64,000 bases of DNA from Vitellaria paradoxa (taxonomy: Eukaryota > Streptophyta > Magnoliopsida > Ericales > Sapotaceae), in NCBI GenBank assembly GCA_019916065.1, contig CM034244.1, positions 25,164,471 to 25,228,470 on the forward strand. Reading direction: 5' to 3'. The notes below the pieces were generated by a model, which saw only the letters and a list, made by a program, of their open reading frames with translations, was not told where the DNA came from and did not search any database. Below, in pieces: positions 12,683 to 23,457 of the stretch. How positions within the stretch are numbered: position 1 is the first letter of the stretch; each line of letters starts with the position of its first letter. The position numbers and the translations under genes are program-made.

Positions 12683-13925
12683 GAAACAATGAAATAAATA
12701 TAAGCTGAATTCTCCACCCAATATTTCCTCTCAATATGCTCTCAAAAGTTTCTATTCCCAACCCCCATTGACATCACTTACATGTGAGGGTAAGGCTTAA
12801 AAGTGTGTGAAGAAGGTTAAGGGATAATATATGAGGTAGGAGCCAAGAAAAATATATATATAAATATCACACACTTTATTAAAAGGCTTCAAGTTGGTTC
12901 CTAAGGCAATTTCATATTCAAGAAATGGCAAGAAGGCTCAAAATAACAATAAGGGCCTAGCATCATTTTCAAAGCTTGCAACAACTCATAGTGTGCCAAG
13001 TGAAACTCATGCAAGTGTGTGTGATGCAATTAGTGCATTGAAAATCAAAGTGAAGAACCAAAGAGCTGTGATTATGTGCAACCCCTCAAGAAAAAAGATA
13101 AAAATTTTAGGCTCAAAAGCTCACCATTAAGGGGTATAAGTCTCCACCTAATCCAAGAATGCTCCATTAACCAATATTAGACAAAATCCACTCCCAAGCA
13201 CATAAGCTTTCCTCCATGATAATCAAAAATGCACAAGGTCACAACACAATCAACTAGAACTAAGTCCCCTATTAAAAACTTGAACAAAAGTCACTCCTCA
13301 TGTGCTCACTCAATTCCACCATCAACCAAACCAAAAAGGGCCAACATGCAGGTATAAATGTGCTAAGTCATGTATGTAAGCTCAAAGATGCTCAAAATTT
13401 GAAAATTTTGACAATTTTAGCACAAAGGGTCATCATGCGAACTCTATCCCCAACCTAAACTAAACATTGTCCTCAATGTGAGAACTATTATGCATATGTG
13501 GGACCGTAGTGTGCAAAGTAAGCATGATGATGATGAGCATAAAGATCAATCAATATGTAACACATAAGCTAAGCATGCACCCAAAAAGAGAACCCCATAA
13601 GCAATAAAGAACACCCCCAACCTAGTTTCTACGACACTTCCAACAATAACCATCAACATATATCCAAGTGTTATGCTCAAAATGTAGAAACAGAAGGTAA
13701 AAAGGGTGGATATTACCTTAAGAGCTTCCTTATTTGAAGAAAAGAAAAAGCTATACAAGAGAAAAGGTTAGAAAGAAAATAAAAGAAAAATAAAAGAAAA
13801 ATAAGACAAGAGAAAGAGTTAGTACACAAGAAAAATAAGAGAAGAAAATCAAACCAAAAAAAAATAAGAAAATAATAAAAAGAAAACGCTAATCTACTAT
13901 GTACAAAAGAAACAAAGAAGAGGGG
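11649..13925 (-). other. Non-coding interior of the gag-only element
   Basis: About 2.3 kb between gag and the 3' LTR with no supportable coding region on either strand. It includes a long T/C-rich tract (about 12604-12682) and A-rich purine sequence (about 13740-13920). Small frames here come from these low-complexity tracts. This is where an autonomous relative would carry pol. Confidence 0.7.
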
Positions 13926-15401
13926 TTATCTAACACCCTCTCTATCCCACGCATCCACAAATGGTTTAAGAAATAAAATATTTTCTTTGGGCTCACAAAA
14001 CACTAAATATGGATGCTCTGCAGGTGTAAAATACACCAAAGGATGAAAGGCCAAGTGAGGTTCTTGAAACCTCGGATGTGGCCATAATGCAGTCAAAGAG
14101 ATGGATATGGTGGGTTCAAGCAATCTCTTGATACCTAGAAAATCGATTAACTCACCCCCAATGTCTCCTACCTCCCCCGAATGATAATCGGTCACAGTGT
14201 AATCACTCACAATCCCTAGAGTAACACTCGTGGGTGGGGCTATGCCAAGAGGTGAAAGGTGTACACCACTATCAACCTTGGGTGTATAAGTGAGTGAAAA
14301 AGGATCTACCGACTCAATGATATGCTCCTCGGGCAATGTAACTTGCAATTGCTCAAAGAGAGTCAAAAGACTCTCAATAGGGCCCGTGGTGGTCTGGGTG
14401 GACAAAGCATGAAACTCAGTAGTAGGAAAGGACTGCATGTCTCCCTGACTCTCAAAAGGTGGTAAAGAAGCATCCTGAATGGGAGAGTCCAATGGAAAAT
14501 GCGGGAGATGCTCATTTCAAACATCACCCCTAGCGTGGTTAGGGCAATTTTCCCACCCAGTGCCTATGGTCTCAAATTGTGCATCATAACGTTCACTAGG
14601 CCAATAATCTCGGAGCTCCTCAGATTGGCCCTCAGTGAGTGGAACAAGGTTGGGACATACAAAATTCGAGTAATCAGGTTCCACACATAAGCTACTTCTA
14701 AGGGATGGATCATGAGGATTAAGTGAAGTAGGAGCATGCGGGAAAAAGTTGGTGTGGCGTTCAAGTACATATAGTTCAAATCTTGTTTCAAGTCTTTCCC
14801 ATGGCCTCGTGTGTTCATAAAAAAATTCAAGGAATGACCATGCCTCACCCAGTGTGAGGTCAAGAAATTCCTTCCCCTAGACTATATCAAACGCCTGGTG
14901 CAACTCATGAGATAGAGTATTGTATAATATGGCTATAATGTCCCCTAACTCTAATCCATGGCTTGGGAAAGTGTCCAAAAGTATGTTAAATCTCTCCCAG
15001 CATTTATAAAATACTTCACCCTTCTTTTGATAAAAATTTCTAATTTGAAAGCCATGGGTGAAGGTTTGATGAATAGGGAAGAACTGTTCAATAAAAGCTT
15101 GACAACACTGATCCCAAGTGGTCCATTCACCAAAATCATAGCACCAGTCACCAGCCACACTTTGTAAAGACAAGGGAAAGAACATGAACCTAAGCCTTTT
15201 ACTCATTCTAACATCATCACATAAGCCACACACTGCCTCAAACCTATCGAGATGAAGACATGGGTCTTCTTCCTCGTGCCCGAAAAATTGGGAAAGCATA
15301 CTATATGTATCTAATGTAAAGGCATGTCCAAAAATGCCACCTAGATACTCTATGTATTCTCGGGTATCAAAAGGGCCATGTACAAACTCACCAACATCCA
15401 T
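13926..15401 (-). pseudogene. Gypsy-type gag (Retrotrans_gag domain) with two in-frame stops
   Basis: Gag is the structural protein of the retrotransposon particle. The frame opens with ATG at 15401 and stays in one frame to 13926, about 490 codons, interrupted only by TAG at 14877-14879 and TGA at 14517-14519. The first 174 residues match the Retrotrans_gag pattern: EDPCLHLDRFEAVC, then LRFMFFPLSL, then TTWDQCCQAFIEQFFP, then FYKCWERFNILL..FPSHGL. After the TAG the family pattern continues (GKEFLDLTLGEAW). The final 188 residues are proline- and acid-containing and unrecognised. No zinc knuckle or pol domain follows. The stops are probably decay, though readthrough cannot be excluded. Confidence 0.82.
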
Positions 15402-15711
15402 CTCAAAGATCAGAAAATCAAAATGAAAATAAAATGAAAAAAGAGAAAAACTACACTAAAATGCAACCTAAGTTAACTAGCATGCAAACTAGATTATATG
15501 ATATGCAAATGACTATATTATTTTTGTTTTTTTTTTTTCAAATATCTAAAAGAAGAAAAATCCTAAAACTAGAGAAAAGGAATCAAAATAAAAAATGAAA
15601 TATACAAAAGAAAAAAATAAGGAGCGATGTCACCTGGAAGTCCAAATGTAACCACACCGGCAAGTCTTTTCATCCACAAGTTCTCCGAGTTCAGTACACA
15701 CACACCGTTAC

Positions 15712-15729
15712 TCCCCGACAACAGCGCCA
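15712..15729 (-). promoter_or_regulatory. Primer binding site, tRNA-Asp-like
   Basis: Read on the minus strand this is TGGCGCTGTTGTCGGGGA, six bases inside the 5' LTR. It is close to TGGCGCCGTTGCCGGGGA, the sequence complementary to the 3' end of plant tRNA-Asp used by many Athila/Tat gypsy elements, with two differences by my count. Confidence 0.8.
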
Positions 15730-15735
15730 AAAACT

Positions 15736-17673
15736 TGACCGCTCTCTAATTTGGTAGTGGCTCACTCTCAAGTATAAAAGGTCGGTTGAGTTTAGTCTAG
15801 GTGAGTCCTAGGTCATCTTCCACAGGGAGCAAGGGTATGACTAAATCTTTGGAAAACTTGGTTTCGAAAACACTTGCAAAAATCTTAAAAAGAAAAGATG
15901 AAAATCTTTTTAGAGTTTTCGAATAGGGAATTGAGATGATGATTTGAAAATTGAAAACACCAATTAGATGAAAAACGAAAACACGAAGATGCAAACTTTA
16001 ACAAACTACGTAAATTGAACTTAAACAAACCATGTGAATGGAAACACTTGGCTTTAACCTAATCCTGTAATATTCTCGAAAGGCTGAATTCGGATATGTA
16101 TTTAACGCAACCTAATTCTTACACCTGTAATATTAGGTCGGAAGATTCAACGTTAGAAAACTCTTTTCACAAGGGAATTGCTATTCTAGGGTTTTGAAAT
16201 CAAGTTCGAAGTCACTGGGACATGGAATTGACCTTCAATTTGCACGGTTGTAAACGAAATTTAATTGTATCACAGGTGGTTCGTTTTCGAAAAGTAATCT
16301 AAAATAACGATCCTTACGTTTTTACTCAAAGGATAATAAACATATTGCACTTTACATTATCTGAATTCAACTCTTCGATTTCATCACGTTCCTAGATTAA
16401 AGCCAGGAAAAACCCTAGCCTAGCATTGCGAAAGCATGAACAAAGCCTTTCGAAAATAAAATCATCTTCGTCATGCAACAAAACACGAAATGAAGTAGAT
16501 CGAAAAGGTTTAAAGCGATTTCGAAAACAAATCAATCACAAACAAAGACTATGAAGTAATACGAAGCAAAAATAAAGAACAAAGCTATAGAGAATAATAA
16601 ACCTTTAATTAAAACGAAGTAACAAATGTAACTTACAAGTTTATCTTAATGTGAAGATGAAACAAAGCTTGAACAACCCAAATCGAAATCAAAACCTTAA
16701 CCCTAATCTAAACTAAACTAAGAAAAGAGAAGAAGTGCGTAAGGGTTTCCCACCTCAGTACATCAGAAATTTACCCTTTTATATCATTACATAAATCAAG
16801 GGCATAAAGGTAAAATTACAACTCAAAACTTTATTCTGAACGTGTGCTGAAAAAGACATCATGGGCGCCCATGGGTAAGTGTGGGGCGCCCATGGGTAAG
16901 TGTGGGGCGCCCATAGCTTAGTTGTCCAAGTGTTTGATGAAGTCCTCAGTCAGCTGCTCAAAAACCTCTCTCGGTAGGCACCCATCTGATTAAGGGTGAG
17001 GTGCCCATGACCACTGAGGGGCACCCGTGAATAATGAGGGGCGCCCGTGGCCTCTGTGGGGCGCCCATGGCTTAGTTGTCCAAGTGTTTGATGAAGTCCT
17101 CAGTCAGCTGCTCAAAAACCTCTCTCGGTAGGCACCCATCTGATTAAGGGTGGGGTGCCCATGACCACTGAGGGGCACCCGTGAATAATGAGGGGCGCCC
17201 GTGGCCTCTTTGGGGCGCCCATGGTAGATGTGAGGCGCCCGTCTGCAACCACAGTGAGTAGTGATTCTCAGACAGCTTTCTGTCCCTAACTTCCGATGCG
17301 ATTTTGACCCTCAAGATGATTGATTTGGGCTTTGGCTAAAGCACAAAAGTTGTAGCCCTTCAAGTCTTCTTTCCAACGCAAAAAGAATCGTGTCAATCAG
17401 AGTTATGAGCAAAAACTTATGGCCAAAATACTAAGAAGGTGTCGTGCAACATGCTACTGCAATATGTCTTCGACCGGTTTACTTTGGCTTCTCCTCACAT
17501 GCACCCTTGGTATCATTTAGACCTAAAACACCATATTATATCACTTGAAATATACAAACACCAAGAATGCATGGAAATTAGATAATTACGCTAACACATC
17601 GCCAATAATGACTATAAATGCATAATTAGCATGCTTAATATATATATAATTGTACAATAATTCATGCTAATCA
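15736..17673 (-). repeat. 5' LTR of the gag-only element (1938 bp, internal duplication)
   Basis: It starts TGACCGCTCTCTAATT and ends CATGCTAATCA, followed by the target duplication cagag. It is about 170 bp longer than its partner because the block from CTTAGTTGTCCAAG to GGGCGCCCATGG is present twice (about 16917-17068 and 17069-17222), and a short GGGTAAGTGTGGGGCGCCCAT unit is also doubled near 16865-16912. Confidence 0.92.
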
Positions 17674-17893
17674 CAGAGGTTGAACATTTCCTTACCCACA
17701 ACATCAAATGCCATCACCCCTTCACTCCACAATTCCTACAATTATTCTATCAACGGTTGTAGGTACACATCAATTTTGTCTCTGGGTTCTTTCTACATGT
17801 TAATGAGGACCAATAAACTCAAAACAGGTTGCTTCATGCATAGCCAGTGAGATAGGTTATAAGGAACAAGGACAACTAGCCATGTACTATATG

Positions 17894-20082
17894 TGTTGAC
17901 ACCCTAATTTTGTCTCCTCATTTAATATTTATAATATTTAATACTTTTAGTTGAATGGTGCTCTACTGATTAAGTTTTCTTAATCATAGGATATATCAAA
18001 GTGCCAAAATTTGATAAAAATCGAACAATCGGAAAAATGCTAGTTGTACTCCTAGAGTTAGGGAGAAGCCAAGCTAAATACCTAGACTAAAGTAGAAAGC
18101 CACCAAACTACACAAATGTGTCCAAGACACCAAACTAAGGATCCATACATCAATAGACAAGCATTCAAAATCAAAAGTCAATTCAATCCAGAAGTCAAGA
18201 ATGGCCTCTCCCGACACACCTGAAGACCAGTATCAACCAGAATGCCCAAATCAAACCAAAAATAGGCAACAAGATACACAATATCCCAAGACATTCCAGA
18301 GAACATAGAACTTAGCTCAGAATAGCCAAAATACCACTCCAAAGGTCATCCAGGCTCCGCCAACTCAAAATGGCTCCTACCGACAAAAAGGAAGCTACAG
18401 GCACCCAAGACACAATTTGAGCATCCAAACCAAGTCAGAACGCCCTCAAATTGCAAACAAACATTAAGGGTTCATTCCCTAAGATAATGGCATAGCCAAG
18501 TCTGACCAAGTTAAACCTTAGGAGGTCCCTTCGCTGATTTATTTGCAAAATTTGTTCATTTTTTATAAATTCATAAAAGTGTCCTGGAGTCTCGCCAATG
18601 GCATTTTTGGATTTCTTTATACCCAAAATTGGTGAAGAGTCATCCTAGTAGTGCCTCTAAAGCGAGGTTAAGTCAAAGGATTGGCTAACCCTGTCTCCAT
18701 TTCAGTCTATTTTGGTACAGCATTTTTCAAATGAACATAACTCAACTTTTAGAAATCCCAAATTGAGTTTAGTTTGACCCAATTGGCCTAAATCACTCCA
18801 AAAAGTCTTTGGGAGTTCCCAAAAGCTCCCAAAAACTACACCAAAGGTCTTAAATGGCCTAAACCTCTACAGGTGAAACCTAAATTTCGTCAAACATGGC
18901 CCGAGCCAGGGGCTCAAGCCAAATTGGCCTTCTTTTTGGCTTAGTCGCCAAACACTTTGCCAACTAGGTATGTGGCAAACTTTTTTACCTACTCTGAATT
19001 GCAAACGTGTCCGTCTTTTATATTTTTGCAAACTTATTCGCTCGTGGTGCTATGTAAACTTGTTTGCCTATCATGTTTAGCAAAAAGGGTTGTAAAATAA
19101 GCTTAGCAAAGATGTTTGCATTCCTTTATCATTCTAAACTTGTCTACTTGTTGGGTCATGCAAAATTGTTTGCCATTTTAAAGCATTGCAAACATTTTGT
19201 TCACTTAAATTGTCTATATAAGGGGGCCTCCTCTTCTTATTTCCACCATCCCCACCCACCTCCCTTTCTTTTCATACCCAAAAGCTGGCCATTAAGAGGT
19301 GTTCTCAAGGTCTTTGGAAGAATTCGAGGCTTTTTCTCTCTTAAGTTTCACATTCGGTGTAATTTTCTCTCTCTAGAAAATGTTATTTTATATTTCAATT
19401 CAATATATTTGCATAATTAGAATAGGATAATTTTAATTGTGTAAATAAAATTCTTTGTCAATGAAAGGTATCTAAATCATAATTGAAGACTAGGTTGTAC
19501 TCGATGTATGATATTGACTAGATATACCCAGGATAAATTTTGTAAAATTCAAAACATCATACGTATGACATGCCCACATCATACTAGCATACCATGCCAT
19601 GCTATAACATTAATCTATCATGCCATACCATGTCATAATACCATATCTGTTGTGCCATGCCATGCTATATCATCATTGTACCATGCTAGGCCATCCTAGA
19701 TATCATATTTGCCATGCCATGTAATCTCTATCATGTTATACTATATCACTGTCATCCTAAACCATGCTCACATGTCATATTGCCATGCTATGCCATGTTA
19801 TACCATGCCATGTTCATGCTATGCCATGTTACCATGGTCATTCACCATCTCACATCATAGTATAACATGCTTAGGACATCATTTACTATGCTAGCACATT
19901 CTTTGACATACTATGCATCATGTTTTGACATGCCTGTACACACCTTGACATACTAGAACACATCCAAATATGCAAACACACACCCACTAGGGTCGACATA
20001 AACTTAGAAATCAAATGCTTATCAATCCAGAGCATTCACCTAACTGAGCAAGGCTCTAAAAATTTGGAATGACTTAGGATTG
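17894..20082 (+). mobile_element. Probable LTR-retrotransposon debris (TGTTGACACCC start)
   Basis: Transposase similarity of the large CACTA element ends here and the sequence starts TGTTGACACCCTAATTTTG, a start common in plant gypsy LTRs. A TATA-like box (CTATATAAGGGG) lies at about 19213 with a pyrimidine-rich stretch after it, as in LTR promoters. No matching second LTR, primer site or target duplication was found, so the right boundary is arbitrary and the assignment is inference. Confidence 0.35.
19560..19900. repeat. CATGCCATGC-type degenerate minisatellite
   Basis: Variants of CATGCCATG, CATGCTATACCAT and TATCATGCC recur throughout about 340 bp. The unit is about 10-20 bp and irregular. 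Small frames over this stretch are rich in Cys, His and Met only because of the repeat. Confidence 0.8.
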
Positions 20083-21880
20083 GTGATTACACTTGAAAAG
20101 TGTAATCATAAACCTTGATTTCCATGCTAATTCAAGGAATAATTTGTGTTTTAATGTCTATTTTACCTTGATTTCCACGCTAATTCTGGTATTTTGTGTT
20201 TTAATATGTCTATTTTTGTTTAATTTTATTTATTTATGCTAGTTTATTCATTTATGCAGGTTTTAGTAGAAAATACACTAGAATAGCTTGTTGGAATGGG
20301 AGAGATGCACAATTTTGGCATGGAACGAATTCCAGAAATTAAAGGTGGTCTTCAGTAAAGTTATAGTGGATATCTCAAACTTTTAAGAAATGTATTGTGG
20401 ATTAAAATTCAAGTTCATTCAGGCTGTGAAAGATTGCTTAAATGTCAAGGCTAGAAAGCTGGACAAATCTTAATCATGGTAAGATTTATAGCCTATCTTG
20501 AGTTTCTAGGATCCAATTAAGGTGATTCAAAAGCCTAAAATCAAGTACATATTCTTAGCTACAACTTTCATGAAGAGCCCAAGTCCAAAAGAGGACTCCA
20601 TCTACCCCGAAATCAGCTTAAAAGTTGCACAATTTGGAATTCTCTAAATGATTTAACACAATACCCTGTCAGTGTTTTGGCTATAACTTTTTACTCACAA
20701 CTCCAATTGATGCGATTCTTTTTGAATTGAAAAGATGACTTAAAGGGCTACAACTTAATGTTGGAACTAAACATTGTGCCTTAGTGTCTTGATGATGTTG
20801 GGATGGCAATGACCAATAGGCTCCTAGTTCTGGGCTACAAGCAAAATACCCTCACTGCCACCGTTGGGACACGACATCTACGAAGTTCTAGATTTTGGGG
20901 TTTTTCTCCATTGTTTATAAATATAGAACTTGTTACAAACTTTAGGAAGGCTATACATATATTTTAGGGTTATTTTCTATTAGTTTTCCTTTACCTATAA
21001 AGAGTTTTTCATTACGTTTGATCGAAGATTGGGATTAAAGCTTTGAATACGTAGTGGATTTTTCAATACAAGTGCAAAATTTCTTTCTAATGGAGTTTGT
21101 TTATTCTTTCTATTCTATTTTCTGTGATGTTAGTTTATTTAAAATGCTAGCATAGATTCATTCTTTATTCAACCCATTAATGATAGGTGAATCCTTATTT
21201 GAGTGTTGGATGTGATCGGATCCAAGCATGCAACATAAAAGTTGCATGTTAAGGTTCTTATTTTCTAAATCTACTTTATAATGTTTTCAAAACCTTTGAA
21301 AACTTGTGTAGTTGATTATATTTCCTTGAAATCACTAATAACTACATAAGATAATAATTCTCTTAACACTTTGAAAATAGAAAAAGTAGATTTAGATCTA
21401 TTTTTTGGTTTTCTTCTTCTCTTGATTTTTAAAACATTTGAAAACCTGTAACCTCAATCATATTTCATTGAAATCACTGATGATGTTACATGATTAAAAT
21501 TTTCTTAATATTTTGAAATCGAAGAAAAGAAATCTGGACCGAAGAATGTTTTCGAGATAAAATCTTTCCAGTTTTATTCATCCTAAACGTGATTTTAAGA
21601 CTGCACTTTGGAATTAATCCTTTCACGATGAAGTCCTTCTAGTTTACTTTTTTGTAAACGTGAGCTATAAATTGAGATAATAATCACATCCAAACATAAG
21701 AATAAGATATTCATCTAGATTTTTTGGTTGAATCAAGATCTTTATTTATATTGTTTAAAACCCTAGTTTTATTCTCTACATTATTTTAGTTTAATTACTT
21801 TGAATCTTTTAATTGCCTTTAATTAAGTTGGAATTACTTTAGTTGCTAAGTGCATCAGCGTCATTATTTTCGGCCGACTA
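20083..21880 (+). mobile_element. Diverged LTR fragment related to the gag-only family, opposite orientation
   Basis: The stretch 20670-20760, read in reverse complement, resembles 17340-17440 in the gag-only element's LTR. Both share a GTTGTAGCCCTT(T/C)AAGTC phrase, then AAAAAGAATCG, then GAGTT(A/G)TGAG, then a GGCCAAAA or AGCCAAAA phrase, in the same order. It is therefore an old related LTR lying in the plus orientation. Ends are not defined; TGATTACACTTG at 20083 is a possible start. No coding sequence. Confidence 0.45.
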
Positions 21881-23440
21881 GTTGTGATAGAGCCCTTCCT
21901 TCCGTTGATAAATGCTCTTGTCACCGCGTGGCTTCCAGGGACTAATTGTTAGGGTGTGGCTAATGTCCTCTTCGGGGACTTTGGATTCATTGAAAACTTG
22001 CAAGAACATGGTTTAAGAGTGTTGCTCAGCTCCCAATGAATGTTGGAGATCCACATTATGATCCACTCTTCCTTTTCGGTTTTGGACTCACAACATGTCC
22101 ACTTTGCTAGCTATATAAGTAGAATGTTAATTAAGGAGAATAGCCATTGGTGTTTTCTTTTTATGAAGATTAATTTATGAACTTGTATTTGCAAATAATG
22201 TTCATCAAACTTAATAATTTTATAATTGAAATAGTTTAATATGTTATTAATTATAAATTATTCAAACCTTCACAATTGATCTCTTTCCCCATTTTCCAGC
22301 ATAATCATGATATAACCTAAACTTTATTGCATGTATTATGCTTTTAGTATCATAAGTGATGATTTCTCCAGTATTTTGTGTGTTCTTTTTTTTGATCCCC
22401 CAACCCACCCCATCTATTAATGGCGAAGATCGATGACCATAATAGAATAAGGACAATTATCCCCACTCATTTTTTTTAAAGATTATTTATACATATTTTT
22501 TAGTATTATCCTAAATAAAGCCCTATTTTTTACCACACTACCCAATTTATCCATACTTGCCCCCACCCACTACATCTTTTATCTCCACCACTGCCATATA
22601 TGAAACATCCATTGGCTCAGTAAGAATGTAAATAAAGAGTGAGATGCAACAAGTGAATTAATGTTGCATATATTTGTTCATATGTACTTGCATATGTATT
22701 TGTTGATGTCATATTACGCTATATGACAATTTTGATAACTAAAAGTTTATAATCCTATTCTTCTCTTCATTTCTCAAAGTTTGGTTAGTCTTACTTTATC
22801 TAGGATTTGCTCAATCTAGAATAGGTGGTTTAGTCAATTGGAAGGTGCCTTGGATCAATTACATTTGAATAACAACTATAATATTGCTTGAAGACTTGTT
22901 CTTGAATGATGCTCCTTCAATGCACACTAAGCGGACCCTTGAATTTGCATATTGTCTAAATTGTGTCCTTCGTTCACCTTTGGTGTAGGGTGCAATTAGT
23001 GTGGTATTATAGGACTCTTAAACCTAGTTTCAGTTTACTATAAGTATCTTGAGTGTGCAATAGTCAAGTGAATTCTCTCAATGGAAAAGGGATTGCTAGG
23101 ATTTATATTGAGATATGTAAGATTAAATATACTATGTACGAAGACTAGAACGTTAGATTAATTATTGAAAGTATACTTGTCTATGTCATTGTAATGATTT
23201 TACCAATTTTCTTTATGTAACCTACAAGAACAATAAATAGGGCTACCTTTTTTTTTTCAAATGATAGCTTTCAAAAGTGGAGAGGAGACCTAACCAGTAT
23301 TTATAATAAAAACCCTAGAATTCCTAATATTAAGAAATTTATTGGACTTAGCTCACACTTACCATCCAACCACATCATAATCCAATAAATGTAGTTGAGT
23401 TTTCACCCCGTAACATAGAATAAACTTAGCCTGCATAGTC
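21881..23440. other. AT-rich non-coding DNA, nothing recognised
   Basis: No coding frame, transposon terminus or RNA gene can be supported. The right part (about 22950-23440) may be the 3' end or LTR of the decayed copia element that follows, because pol similarity starts immediately after it, but I could not match it to a second copy. Confidence 0.5.
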
Positions 23441-23457
23441 GAAAAAACTATAAGAGT

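Larger units (their letters stand above)
9871..17673 (-). mobile_element. Gag-only LTR retrotransposon (TR-GAG type, gypsy/Athila-Tat-like)
   Basis: A 7.8-kb element bounded by long LTRs (9871-11634 and 15736-17673) with TG..CA termini and a perfect 5-bp target duplication cagag (9866-9870 and 17674-17678). It reads on the minus strand, so the right LTR is the 5' LTR. The internal 4.1 kb holds a tRNA-Asp-like primer binding site, one gag-like frame and no protease, reverse transcriptase, RNase H or integrase that I can see. It therefore resembles a non-autonomous TR-GAG element mobilised by enzymes from relatives. It inserted into the coding sequence of the CACTA transposase. Confidence 0.92.
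7690..17890 (-). pseudogene. TNP2-like CACTA transposase pseudogene, split by an LTR element
   Basis: TNP2 is the transposase that binds and moves CACTA elements. Going from N- to C-terminus (high to low coordinate): a segment at about 17680-17880 translates with WLCMKQP and IDVYLQPLID-type matches to the TNP2 core. The gag-only LTR element then interrupts at 17673-9871. The frame resumes at 9866 with GKKFGYMSHKCFLP..HRFQRN. At 8939-9127 there is a LIELSNFFRHLC motif, present twice, and at 8699-8890 LGGPIQFRWM..IKRYLKILK. A DUF4216-like tail lies at about 8110-7830 (KVLIFKCD..DPR.GVK..KFTLVNFN). Many stops and frameshifts make it non-functional. Motif assignments are from memory of the family. 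Confidence 0.85.
3438..17893 (-). mobile_element. Large decayed autonomous-type CACTA element (left end found)
   Basis: The left terminus at 3438 reads CACTATAAGAAATAAAAGC, close to the CACTACAAGAAA consensus of plant CACTA elements. It is followed by subterminal GTCGT/GACGAC-type motifs (3470-3640) and a tandem array. A minus-strand transposase of the TNP2 type lies to the right, split by the gag-only LTR element 9871-17673. Transposase similarity resumes at 17679 and is lost near 17890, where LTR-like DNA begins. I could not find the opposite terminus or a matching 3-bp target duplication for the ACG before 3438, so the right boundary given is only where similarity stops. Confidence 0.7.

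Noticed and set aside
12409..12761. Overlapping frames on both strands, Lys- or Phe-rich
   Set aside because: They result from a long T/C tract in the non-coding interior of the gag-only element.
20350..20385. TTATAGTGG as a possible right terminus of the large CACTA element
   Set aside because: The bases before it do not match the inverted CACTATAAGAAAT end and no ACG target duplication follows.
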